The notes under the pieces are model-generated. The model was not told the origin of the DNA and did not search any database. It saw nothing but the letters and a program-made list of their open reading frames with translations. The translations under genes were made by a program, and so were the position numbers. From NCBI GenBank assembly GCA_013399855.1, contig VXAY01002607.1, positions 267,599-331,598 on the forward strand: 64,000 nt of DNA. Direction: 5' to 3'. Numbering within the stretch: the stretch's first letter is position 1; the number at the start of each line of letters is the position of its first letter. Below, one piece after another: positions 1 to 13,100 of this stretch. Origin of the DNA: Oxyruncus cristatus (Eukaryota > Chordata > Aves > Passeriformes > Cotingidae).

Positions 1-1068
1 GAGGAGGAGGCTGGATATCTGGGATACATACAACTGCCCTTGTATGTGTGCTGGAGATGAGCTGCAGCTCACTCGTGAGTGGCTGATATTTTACACTTGC
101 TCAGCGTGAGGAGGGCTTAGCTGGTGGTCACCCATGCTGGGCAGAGCACAGATCCTTCCCATCATTTGTCCTTTCCAGCAGTGGCCGGCTGCCAGCAGTT
201 CTTTCTTGTTTAGGAAGGGTAACCCTGGAAGCTTCACTCTCCATGGGAACCTATAATGAAATCTCACGCTGGAGATGTGTAAGAATCACTCTGGCAGGGA
301 TTAAAGCAAGTGAATTAAAATCTGTTTTGATGTGCACAAAAGTCTCATTTCCAGTTTGCTTTGGTCTCCTTAGCATTGACTGAATATTTCCAAATAAATA
401 CTTTATTTATCCATCCAAATAAATAGAATACACTGTGGCTAATAGAAATTAAACTGGGGACATCTCTTGAAGAAGGACCATGGCGTTATTTGGTCCCTAA
501 GCAAAGCTTTGGAACACATTCAGAACCTTGGCATTTCTCCTGCAAACATACCTTTACTGTGGGAGAAATCCCTGGCATTTAACCAGGCCCTGTTGTTGTT
601 GCTCTCCACGAAGAGGAGGAGGTGAAATGGGCAGACTGTGTGCACAGATCTGCCTTTCAGACTTGCATCATGTGCTGGGGGAGCTTTGCTGGTGTTGCTG
701 CTGAGCTCAGGGCTCTGCAGGAGTTTCAGATGGCACTTCAAATCGGGGTTACTTTACCTCGGTATCATAATCAGAAGTAAATAAATAATCAAAATGAGTA
801 CTAAAGTTGTTCAGTATTTGAAATTCTCTCAAGTATATTCATAATGAAGCTGCACGACTTGTCTTGTGGTTTTCCCACACTGGAGTCGATGGTGGGTAGG
901 TTTCTGACATGATTTTTTTCCATCGCTGACTCCAGCCTGTCATTGGAAGACTCTTCTGCTTCCTGGACTGGTTTCCATTGTAATGAGAATTCCCATCTCA
1001 GTGACTCTGAGGGGTTTTCCCTCTGCTCCCCATCACTTATTTATCTTTTTTTTCCCCTATTTTTTTAG
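1..1068 (+). other. KIF1B: KIF1B intron (5' end outside window)
   Basis: I recognise no exon, RNA gene or repeat family here. The stretch ends in a T-rich tract and the acceptor TTTTTTAG before the first visible KIF1B exon. That exon begins with two bases completing a split codon, so the preceding exon lies upstream of the window. Confidence 0.75.
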
Positions 1069-1154
1069 CTGATGAAGAAGCCCCAGATTATGGATCTGGT
1101 ATCCGACAGTCTGGCACAGCGAAAATTTCCTTTGACAATGAGTACTTTGATAAG
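1069..1154 (+). CDS. KIF1B: KIF1B exon (window exon 1)
   Basis: The acceptor is TTTTTTAG and the donor GTAAGA. It enters in phase 1 and leaves in phase 0. It encodes [15 protein letters not shown] through NEYFDK, a conserved acidic stretch of the KIF1B stalk. Confidence 0.95.
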
Positions 1155-4100
1155 GTAAGAAGTCTTAGAACTGAGTTGGTATCTTTGAGTGTAGTAGCTT
1201 GTGCTTCTAAATAAAGAATCTGTGTTGTAGGGGAAGAAGGGGATAGCCCACCCAGAAACTGCAGGAGTTTGTTACAAGCCAATTCATTTCATTTTTCAGA
1301 GTGATTTTTCTTCAGTTGCGATGACTCGGTCTGGGCTGTCGCTGGAAGAATTAAGAATTGTGGAAGGGCAAGGACAGAATTCAGAGGTTACCACTCCTCC
1401 AGAGGAGATCAACAGAATGAATGAGCTGGGTAAGCAAGAAATACTTGGTAGTTTTGGAGAAGTTAAAGGAAATCTGGGACACTTTGAGTCAATGACAGAA
1501 AGGGGGGTCGAAGTGTCCTTCAAAAATATAATAGTTGGGGAGAGGTGAAACCTGTGGGTTACATGTGAGAGATCCTGGAGTTATTAATTTGAGGAACTGT
1601 GCTAAAACACACAGCACGGGTGTTTGGATCTTTTGATTGTCGGCAGATTGTGTGGGTTCAAAAGAAAAAAAAAAAAAGAAAGCGTGATGGGCCTAAACTG
1701 TTTCTGAAGAAATAATTTAAGAAAAGAGAGGAGGGGGAAAAAACAAAAAGCTAAAAAAAAAAAAAAAGGCAAAAAAAAAGGCAAAAAAAACCCTAAAAAA
1801 AGGAAAAAAGCGATTTCATGTGGGCTGTTTGTGTGTCCCTAAGACTTAAAGTCAGCCACTTTGGATGGAAAGATGACTCTGGAAGGATTCACTGAGGAGA
1901 TCGGGGACCACCTGAAGCTGGGCAGTGTGTTCACCTTCCGTGTGACAGTGCTCCAGGCCAGCGGGATCCTGCCCGAATATGCAGATATCTTCTGCCAGTT
2001 CAAGTAAGAATTTGTCCTAATTTACATTTAACGGTTTGACAGAGCAAAGAACAGTGGAGGGTCTGATGGAGAGCTTTTCACAGCAGAGGAAAAAAGGCCT
2101 TGTGAGGTACTGGGATGCCTGGTCCCTGCTTTGTGTTAGCGGGTGCTAAGGAATAAAGTTGTGCAGAAAGGAATTAGGAATCAAAGTGGACTCTTAAATT
2201 AGTAGTTTATAGATATGTTCAGGTTTTAAGCTTAATTCAATACTAGATGGTACATAAGCTCAACTGGAATGAAAGCTGCATGACCAAAATCAGTAAATCA
2301 GTAGCTCAACAGTGAAAAGTGTTCTTTGGCTTCTGTTCTTCAGAAAGAGAATAAAAAACAGCCATAATAAAACCAAAAAACAAGTAGAGGAACTGTGCTT
2401 CTACAAGACTAGGGTGTTCCTAGCTTTAGGCCATCACTCAGCTCCCTCTAAATCCCAGCAAAATAAATTTATTTTAGGATTTTAAGGTGTCCTTTCAGTG
2501 TTGGGTTCAGAGCACAGCAATCTGCATTAAACCACTTCGTGGTTGCTGACTTTTTGGTTGGTTTTTCTTTTCTTTTCTTTTTTATTTTTTTTATAAAAAG
2601 CTTTTTGCATCGGCACGATGAAGCTTTCTCAACAGAACCCCTCAAAAACAACGGCCGAGGGACTCCCCTGGGCTTCTACCACGTTCAGAATGTGAGTAAA
2701 GCTTTGCACGAGTAGTGACTGTGGAGTTTGTGTGTGTCCCTCGAGGCAAGGGGAGTAATTAAGAGCAGACAGCAAGAGGTGCCGTCGGGTGGGTGATACA
2801 ACCCCCGATGGAGAACGAAATACAGAAGGATTCTGTGTGGCAGATTTTACTCTTCTGTTCCACCTCTGCTTCCTGCCATTGAAATCTCGGTTTCCTTACC
2901 AGGATGTGCGATGAGAACAGTCTGGAGTTCAGGAAATAAAACGTGTGTGTGAATAGCAGTGCCCATGATCTCAGATGAACTGAATAGACCTGTTTTTATG
3001 AACTGTGTAATCCTTTGGTTACATGCAGCCTCCTCTTCTCCCATTTAAAATGCCTGATGCTGGGGCCTTTATTGTCTCCTTTATCGGAGAGTAGAATTAA
3101 TGCCCAAACCGAAAAGGAATGCAGGTGCTTTTATTGTGAGTGACACTGGGTGGTATGAGAAGTATTCCCTTTTTGAATGTCTCATTTTCTTTCCTCGTTT
3201 GCCTCACAGATTGCCGTGGAAGTGACGGAATCCTTCGTGGAGTACATCAAAACAAAGCCTATTGTCTTCGAGGTCTTTGGGCATTACCAGCAGCATCCTC
3301 TCCACCTGCAAGGACAGGACCTCAACAGGTAGTAGTGGTCACTGTTCTGGCACCAAGGCGGTTTGGGATCATGCTCAGGTTAGCTCTGCAGTTTTCCATG
3401 CTCCTGAAATTATACAGCCACTCCCTCACACGCAGAATTCCTGATGGAGGTAAGAGTGAGTGAGAGAGACCCAGTGTGGTAATGGATGGAATTGTTCTAC
3501 CATCCCAAACACTGTTCTGCCAATCCATCTGCATCCACCACCATTCCTGGTGGTGCAATACCGTGCTGGGAGCCTCAGCCGTGGTCTGTGAGCTCTGGGA
3601 AAACCCTCACAGTGCTCCAAGGTCGTTGTTTCCTCAGGGCAAGTGGCCTCGTGCATAAGGGTAGGATGACAAAAGGAGAGATGAGACTGGGGGAAAACAA
3701 AAGGTTCTCAGCCCTTTGACGTGTTACTGCCAAAGTTGCTGAGCTCTTGAATTTTTGGAGTCAGGGAAAGGACCCCCATTCATCCTTGTCTTCAGAGCTT
3801 AAGGGAGGAGCCTGTTGAAGAGGCTGATGTTTAGAGGAAATGCGAGCCGAGGCTTGTCCCTATAGTTATTTTGGGAAATGCTTGTTACCTGTTTAACTTT
3901 TCAGTGCAGAACGGGGGTAGAGCTGTTGGAAGTTGTAATTGTTTTATTTATTATTTTTACTGATATCTAGGGTTGGTGAAGTTAAAATAATAGAAGGACA
4001 TAGGTTAGTGGGCTGAGTCCACTTCTTTTCCTGACATTTGATATTTACCTGTCTTCAGAGAATTGTGAGGATATTTTTAAAGACAAAAATGGGTGTATAT

Positions 4101-7100
4101 ATACAGAAATGCAGGGGTGTGTGTTTAAATAAAACATATTTTTCATGTTAACTACCTCTGTACTGACAACTCTTTTCATTTCTCTGTAGCCCTCCACAGC
4201 CTTCCCGAAGATTCTTCCCTCCCCCCATGCCACTATCAAAGCCAGGTGAGAACAGCTCTCTGACTCTGTGCATCACAGAGTGGAGGTTGTGGTGTATTCC
4301 TGAGGTATCCAGGACACTGAGAAATGTAAAGGAGTGAGAGTTGTGAAGGACACTGAATCTGCCTCTGGTGGTTCTCTTCCTTTTTATGGGTTTTACTTTT
4401 ATTTCTCTTCAGCCCCCTCAGCAGGAAGTGCTGCTTGGTTGGTTGAGGGGTAGAATTCCATTGCTGAGGTGTTGACCGTATTCCATGAGATCTGGCTATG
4501 GCTCTCGCTGTGCTTACTGAGCACCTGCAAATTTGCTTGTTCATTAACTGCTTCACCTTTTGCTCTCTCACATTCTCATGTAGCCAGTCAGTGTTGTTGA
4601 GACGATCCTTGGTTTCCTTTGCCTAATTAGTTTAATGCACGCTGAACTCTGTTGTGATTCCCCCCCCCCATTTTAATTTTCCTCCTTCTCTGTGTTTCTC
4701 TCACCTGCATATTTCTACCATCCTTTTTTTTTTTGTGTCTCTCTATGTGTGTGTGTGTTCCATTCCCTCTGCAGACCATGAGAGGAAAATTGAGTTGATT
4801 AGGTATCTAATGTCTGGCTATGTGAACGTGCATGTGCTGAACACGCTCTCCGAGCATGCCAACGTTCTGGCCTCCTCTGCTGTGGCTGCTTTCCAGGATG
4901 GAGCTGACCAGCTGCCACCTTTTCTCTTTCTGCCTGTTCCCAGTTGTCAGAGTGAGCGGGCTCCTAAACGAGATGGTTAGTAGCCAACCTTGATGCCTGG
5001 TAGATGTAGAAGTAGTTCCAAAACGTGCTTCGAAATTCCTTTTTTTCCCTTCATCACGTGTAGTATTCTTAGGACTAGAAGCTGCCATGGTTGTGGTCAT
5101 GGAAGGGTGATGCTGTGCTGAAGTTTAGGGCTGTCTTAGAGAGAACCATGTAGACATTTTAGAGAGAACCATATAGATAGCCTACAGACTCCAGTGTGCT
5201 GGGAGTCACAAGATTTTTTTTCTGTGGCGCTGCATCTATCCCCTGAAACTTCCTGGACCTCTGATTTTTACTGTGTTTGGCATACAGTTTTGTGATCCTG
5301 GGATGAGAGATGCAAATGAAAACACAGCCAGCTGTAGAGGAAACACTCTGCTGCGTTCTGTACGCCTTTCCTTTTTGCCCATCTTCCTCCTCTACCACTA
5401 ACAGTGCTGTTCCTCACTTCCATTGTGTTCTGTTTTATTAAAATCAAAAAATGGCATGCTGGCTGTTAATTGTGCCAGAGCAAGTCTGTGAGAACGTCTA
5501 GAACCAGCTTTCATGTTCAGTTAAATGTGTCTTTCTGTTGTTTTTTCCTCTTCTGGTGCTTTTGAGTTTTCTCTGCTCAGCAATAACCTGGAGTGCCCCG
5601 AGTGTTGGATGTTCCTCCCGCTGTCAGCAGTGTTGAGCTCAGTTGTAATGAGTTCACGTGCAACTGCATGATACGATGGGTACAACAGGGTTACTACCCT
5701 GAGTAATGGATGAGAAGGGTAAATGATGAGCCTCAATCTTGCTGCCTCACAGGGTGGAGCTGTGCTGTGAGTAACTTGGTACTTGTACAGTCTGTCCCTC
5801 CGAGGGAGCTGCTGTTCTACCCAGAAAACACACAGAATTTAGGAGACCCCACAGGCACACCTGGAAGGACCTTTTCTTAGCCCTTCCAGAGCTCAGGAAA
5901 TTTAATCATGGTGGATGTTGAAGGATACACAGAGGGGTGAAGATGGGAGAACCTAAAGAACACCTGAGCAAGAGAAGAATAGGGCTTGAGAGCCTAGAAG
6001 GGGGAATGATAACTTGGCTTAATAAAAACAGCAAGGTTAGTATGTGAAAGGAGGAAAAATGGACAATCAGTTGCAGGGTTACAAAAATCCCTGTCAGACT
6101 GCACAGGAACTGAGCTTTTTAAGGTGTTCCCATTTACAAACATGTAATGAGTGAGTAGATAAGAGAAGTCAAGTAATGATAACTAAAAGGTGTGATGCGA
6201 GTGTGTGAGAGGGAGTATCAAGTTATTTCCAGAATTTCAGTTATCCCATTATGTTTTAAACATGGTTTATCCCTACATTTGTATGAAAGGAGTTAGAGAG
6301 GATCTGGCCAGTAATAATCACTAATACCAAGAGATAAGGAGCTCACAAACATACTTTGGCAGGATTAAGGCTCTGGAATAAGTCTTGTTCAGCCCTTTTA
6401 CATATACAATACCTTATCCAAGGGGTGCAGGAGTCTGGCAGTTTGTGGCATCAAGAGGTGAAGACTGAAGTTTTAAGTTCTGTATTTTTCCTCTTAACGT
6501 GGGGAAGGAGAAATGCGCTTTTTGAGTGAGTAATGCTGCAGATGAACAGACCCAAGCAATTCTAAACCACAAACTGTGATGCACATTCCAGGAATCTTCT
6601 TCTCTGTTGATCTGGAGAGGCTGTGCATTTTTCCAAGCCCTTTGGATTACACTGTTGTTTCGTTATTTAACCTTTTTTTTTTTTTTTTTTTAAATTCTAG
6701 TAACCTAGATTTAAAAAACAATACTCTGAGAAATAACAAGTGCTGTAAGCACCATCATTTTCATGGAGAAATCTCTGCATATGTACATAGAATAAGTAGG
6801 ATCACTGAAACGGCCCCTTCCTGTGAGCCCCGAGCAAGCTTTACTTGTTCTCTCTTGGTAAACCATTATTTTTCCTTCTTTCTCTTTTTTTTTTTTCTGC
6901 CTCAAAGTGCCAGCTACAAAGCTGAACACCATGAGCAAACCCAGCTTGGGCCAGAGTGTGAGCAAGTACGACCTCCTGGTGTGGTTTGAGATCAGCGAAC
7001 TGGAGCCAACAGGGGAGTAAGTCCTGTATTAATATTTTATGTTCCAAGAGCAGTGGTTTATGGGAGTTTGGGGGTTTTTTTTCCCCCCTTTGTTCTGTTC

Positions 7101-10100
7101 AGACCAGGTTCATTTTTAGCAGTTGTCTTTGGGTGGGGGCCTGCCTGGTTTGTAGTGGTGAGGTCTAACTCCTGCTGGCATTAGTTGTTGCCATTGGAAA
7201 GGAGCAAAGACACAGAAAAATACCCTTTCACCCCCTGGGAAAGGACTTAAGAGATAGAATGACATTCCTTCACACTTGAAGTGATCCTTCCACTGAGAAC
7301 TCCACGCACACCAGCTGAACAGGCACTGGGAAAACTCACCTTGTGTGGGCCATGAGTTTCAATTCTTCGTGTCACCAGAGACTTTATGCTCCTCAAGTCA
7401 TTGAGCAGGTCCTGTTTTATGTTTGCCTCTGATACAAAGAAGGTTTTCCCCTCATAGGTCTTTAGGTTCTTTATTCCACGGAGTTTTCCAGAAGTACAAT
7501 ATACAATACTTCCGTATTTCCTTGATCCTGGAGTGCCATAATGAGCCCCGGGGAGTCTGAGAGTGGGAGCCATAAGTGGTCTGAGAGCAGGCAGAGAGAA
7601 ACACTCTTTGTCTTCAGATGTTCTATGGAGAGGTGACTGCTGGCAGCAGAAGTTGCTGTGCTGGTCCATCTTTCCTCCCATTGATTCCACTGTCTCCCAC
7701 AGGTACATCCCTGCGATTGTGGATCACACCGGGGGCCTGCCCTGTCAGGGGACCTTCCTGCTCCACCAGGTACTGATGAACGCTGTGGAACAGCAGGTTT
7801 CATCTCTGCAGGGGTGACAGGACACTGATGAGTGGGTTTTGCATCGTTCCTGTCCTGTTTTCCCATCAGCTGTGCACTGACAGCTGTAGGGTCAGGCAGC
7901 ACTCGGTCTGCACTCAGTCTGGTGGCTTGGGGCTACGAGGGGAATGTGTTTGGCCCCCAGGATATTGCTGTCCCTGTTGCTTGTCAGTGGGACTCCCACT
8001 CATGAAAGATGAAAGCCTCCAACATTTCTGCCAAGGACACAGAAGGATCATGTGGTCTCAACTTCCATTCTCTCTGTGGCTGTGGGTGTGACACACCTCT
8101 ACAGAGTGACCATATCTCAGTGCATTTTAAATGCCTCTTACAATCCTTGATAACAATTTGTCTTTAGATTCTAACGATAATCCTAGTTAAATATGGTTTA
8201 TAGGCTTAAAGTTACACTTCTTCTTTAAAGCTGTGCTTTTTCTACTCTCAAATTCTCAGTTCCTTTTCATGGAGTTTACCTGTGACTTCCACTGCCTCTT
8301 GTTCTTAAAATAATAGGAACAGTTCTAGTAGCTTAGGAATAATGGTCATATTCCAATAATTCCCTTGAAAAAAAAAAGTTCCTTGGTCCTGGATTTACCA
8401 GTGTCCTCATTGCTATCTTTGAGAGCATAACAACATTTTCAGGGCCATTTTAGGATAAAAACCCTCTGCCTTCGTGGAGTGAGGAGGGGGAATTAATTCA
8501 TTTCTGTTGCATACGAGAATATAACATCCCTTTGAGGTTAATTTTAGGGCCCTGAAACACAGAGGTGCTTGTTCAGTTACAGACCAGTTTAAATGATCTT
8601 GTTTGCTCTACTTTTGCAAAACAGATGTGTGTGTGTGGATGCTTCACCAGTGTTTTTGTTTTGAACTCTCCCAGGGAATCCAGAGGAGAATCACAGTCAC
8701 CATTATCCATGAGAAGGGCAGTGAGTTGCACTGGAAAGATGTGAGGGAGCTGGTTGTTGGTGAGTAAATTCTTTTCACATCTTGCTCTGTAAGGAGGAAA
8801 AACTATTAGTGGTAATTCCTCTTTGTATCAGATCCTGTCATTTTTTATGAGCATTGCCTGTGAGAGGAGGATTTTGAAAAAGATCCAGAGGAAAACCTCA
8901 AGTTTTGCAACTTCCACTTGTTAATCACACAGTCTGAAATGGTTCTTTGGGAAAACAAATTCCTTTTGTGTTGCAGGGTGAGTTTTAATTGATTCCTCCT
9001 CCTCCCCTTTTCAGGGCGTATAAGAAATAAAGCAGAGGTAGATGAGGCTGCTGTGGATGCCATTCTGTCTTTGAATATTATCTCTGCAAAATACCTGAAG
9101 TCCTCTCACAGCTCCAACAGGTAAGGGAATAAAGTGAGCACTTCAGCAGGAATCTGATATTTATTTGGCCTCTGAGGTATTGGCAGGGTGTTTGGGAAGT
9201 TTGGAATGTGGCTAATTATTAAATGTAGAATTCCATGGGCACAGGGCAGGCAGATGGAGAATGAACATCACCATAACTTCTTGCTAGTGCTGAAATCAGT
9301 TGATCTATCTGAAGGATTTGTTGATGGTGCATCTGAATTACTTTCCATGTGTAAGGACCCTAAAGGGAGGATGGAAAGGGAACAGCTTGAGGGAGTCTCA
9401 GGATTTGACCCAGAACTTTTAAACTGACATCAAGGTTTGGTGCTAGAATACAGCACTGAAGTACAAGGACAGTTTTGGGAGATACAGTTATAGATGTGGA
9501 TATACCTATATCTTTCCTGGAACAAGCATGTGACAGTTGAAGCAAGAGCCATGCTTTGTAGATTCATAATTTGTGGATTTCTAGGGGTGTATCACAAATT
9601 GCCTCCTGTCCCATGTCCCTGCAGTCTCTGGGCAGCAGCAGGGCCCTGGCTCAGGGGTTTCTGGCTCTGTGTGTCCCTCATTAGGGTGCATTTGCTGTAA
9701 AGCTCAGACTCCACATTGTTCTGCCTCAGTGTCTGCAACAAAGGGCAGCAAGGCAGAGTGTGGGATTGGGCACAGCCTCTCCCCTCTGACATCAGCCCAG
9801 TCACTTGATCGCTCCCCGGCTCTGCTCAGCTGGTGCAAAGCAGGAATGTCTCTGGAATGGAGCTCTGAGTTTTTCCAGAGGGGAGGGAGGTTTTGGGGCC
9901 CATCTCTGCTGCAGCTGCTGGATGTGGAGTTGGGATCCTCCGAGGCACTGGAATGGTTTCTTCCTTCTCTGTAAGAGGCCTGGACTTTGATGGACCACTG
10001 CAGCATCTGAGGTGGATTCGGGATGCTGCTCCTGTCCATGGAATATCTCTGCCACCTGGTGTCTGTAAAGGCAGGCAGGGACAGGGGCTTCAGCAGTTCC

Positions 10101-13100
10101 TCTCTGTCTCCCACTGTGAGGTGGATATTTTCATGTGCCTGAGTTAATGGATCAGTATAACTGGAACACAGGGAGGCTGTTGCTGGTTTCCAGCCTGATA
10201 CCCTTGACTTTGCAGTTGGAAAGTCCTGTGCTTTCTTCTCTGGCAACTGCAATAGATTCCTGTAGAGCTCCATAGTTCCCTCTAAGGTGGGTCACTCAGG
10301 TGAGGGATGAGTGTGATGAAGCTGTTGACCATCCCTTCCCAAAATGCCAAGGTTTAAGTTGTGGGAGGAGTGCATGGCAGCGGTGGAGTGGGATTGAGGC
10401 CCTGGTAAGGGGTATGTCTTATGTTTGCTCATTGTCTGCAGACTGTTTTCTGCTTCCTGTGGGTTTTTTTTTTTTGCTTTGTTTTGTTTTTTTAAGTCCA
10501 CATGTTCTGTTCCTCTCAGCTGTTGCTTTTCTGTTCTGCTTTTGGCTGCACTAACTGAAGCTCTTTCTATGTTTTTACAGGCTCTTTCTTGATAAGGATA
10601 TGCCTAGGTATTTTCTGTTTGCTTCCTTTGTGCATAAAGATTCTTGAAAATAGAATGCTTTATGTCCTGGTTGTATTGCTGCCACCTCCCTCTTAGCTTT
10701 TATGGAATTCCATTAGCACACCTCTTAGCTCTTCCAGAACTGGTATTCCACCTCCTCCTCCTTTGTGTCAGGGGTGTATTCAGGTACAGTTCACTGGGGG
10801 ACTTGTGAAGGTGAACTTTCCTTCACATGGAAGAGAACTTCCTTCCTGCAGTCTTCCTGATTTCTCTAAATGTGCCATCAAATATAGCCCCTGTTTGTAG
10901 TCCTTGCTATTTTCTTCCTTTGTTCTGTATCAAAGAACTAAATCTGGAACTTCTCACTGTCTCAGACTCTGTAATGTGTTTGAAGTACCAAGCCAAGGAT
11001 TGAATGATGAGGTTACTTGAAATTCCAGCTCAGAATTGCACTGAACAAAAAGCAGTGGCTGCCATGTGAGAGCCATTCAGCCTCTGTTCTGGGGCTGGAT
11101 TTGCATCTGAAACTTAACCGTGTGGTTGCTGCTCCTTAATTTACCAGCTGGCAGAGGAGCTGCTCAGACTGGATTCCCGTTTGTCCTTCCAGGTGGGATC
11201 ACAGGCACGGGATTCCATGGCTGTGCAGGCTGGGGCAGTTTGCGCTCTGCTTTCTGTGCTCTGCCTCTTTCTCTTCAATGCTCTCGATTCCCCACCTTTC
11301 ACTAATACTAAAACCCACTTAAGAGTCACTTCTAACTACACATTTAACCTGTTTCTCCTGTTTTCTGTGCTTTGCTTGTTCTGTGCTCCCTGTTGCTCCT
11401 TGTGCTGTTGGCTCTGCCGGAAGGAGTTTGCTCACATCTGGTTTTTGTCTCCCTGTGCAACTGTTGTAGCACGTTCTGGTTTGGACAGGCAAGGCTGTGG
11501 ATGAGGAACTTCCTGGCTGGACAAAACCCACTACAAAAACTGCCTCAAAGCTGTGCTTGGCTTCAGCTTGGTGTTTGTCCAAAGCCCATCGTTTTGCTGC
11601 TGGTGGTGGTGGTAGTTCTGCACCGATGAACACTTACCCCTGTGTTCTCTCCCCAGGATGGGAAATCACTTTTGGCAGATGGCGCAGAGCTGGTGCAGGG
11701 GCTCCATACGCTGGTTTTCCCATGTGTGGAGAACCAGGTTTTACTACTTTCTTTCCCACCCTGACAGTAGATCTGGAACTTGCTAAAAGTTTAAAAAATT
11801 CCTGTCTCGACTAAGTCACGATGAAAGTTTAAAACATAAGGATTCAACACAGATGTGTAAAGGGTTAGAGGACAGCCTAATCTAACTCCAGTGAGGATTA
11901 TTACTTTACAGAGCTTTTAAAGTTACCAATTACTTGGCCTTTGGGATATGTTGCTCTGTATCATTTTTAACAGAAACAAGATGTTTAAAAGTAATTTCCT
12001 AAGTATGCTGCTTCAAATGCAAACAGTGTTTAGCAGTGTTCTCACTGGACTGCACAGCTGATGGTGTCTCTAGCTTGGAATTGTGTAATTGGTGTCAGGA
12101 AAAGGGGGTTCTTGGGAGCTCTGTTTGAGGTCAGGACTCTGTTTCTGATGTCTGCTCTTAGGCTGTTTCATGTTTCTTTTTGGTTTGCTTTGTGTTTTGT
12201 TATTTCTTCCATCCCCACCCTGCTTTTTGTCCTTAGTTGCATTTTCTATTTTTCTGAGTTGGCCTTGGGCATTAGCGCAGAAACTTTTTAGAGATACGAC
12301 TTTTCTTGCTTTTGGTACCACGTTGTTGGGACTCAAAATGGGATGAAAAACCTCAGCAGCGAGGGGATTTGGGAGGGAAATACTATAGAGGTAATGGAGA
12401 ATTAATACCTTCTGGTTTTGTTGCCAGTGTGCCAAGGCATGCTGAACTCCTGGATAAGGGGATAGCTCTTCTTCCCAAAGTGACCTACCTGAAATCAGCC
12501 TCTGCCTGTGAGAAAGGAGAAAGCTCATTTCCCTAAGCCCCTGCTAGAGAGGAGAGTGTAATGATCCTCTAGGTCTGGTGATTTAGCTGTGCTGTGTCTG
12601 AGGCTGTCTCTCACTTCTTACCTGAACAGAATAACTTTCTTAATTGCTGGGGTAGAGCTGTGGGAGCCTTCAGCTCCTTTCTTTCCACGCACCAAACCGC
12701 AGAAACTTCTGTAAGAGGTTTGTGTTAGAGCTGCAAGTTTTCACTTGAAGCTGTTAGAGCATAGAAAGAAATATTTATCACTTGAATCTAGGGCTGAGCC
12801 CATCTATCAGTCACCCTGATTTGCTGTCAGAAGCTGCTGGTTTTGTAAGACTAAATATTAGAAGGATCTCTTCTGTTTATATGTTAGTCCTAAAATAGGG
12901 TGTGGGATGGGAGTTGGTTATAAAAAAGGATCTTCCCATGCACTGGGCTGAATTGCACCTGGAGCAATAGAGGTGAATTCTGTCAGTTTAGAAACACTGT
13001 TCTTCAGTGCTGGCTTCCTTGTAGTGCTGTGACAGCTTTTGTTCTCTTCTGCATTGCCTCTTTTCTCTTTTAGATGAGTCTTTCTCATATCAGGCAAAAT

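Noticed and set aside
1660..1810. A-rich stretch resembling a retroposon poly(A) tail
   Set aside because: No SINE or LINE body was recognised upstream and no target-site duplication is visible. Called simple A-rich intron.
12070..12528. 152-codon minus-strand ORF in a KIF1B intron
   Set aside because: The C-terminal half is Lys/Gln-rich from a T-rich + strand. No family or splice context was recognised.
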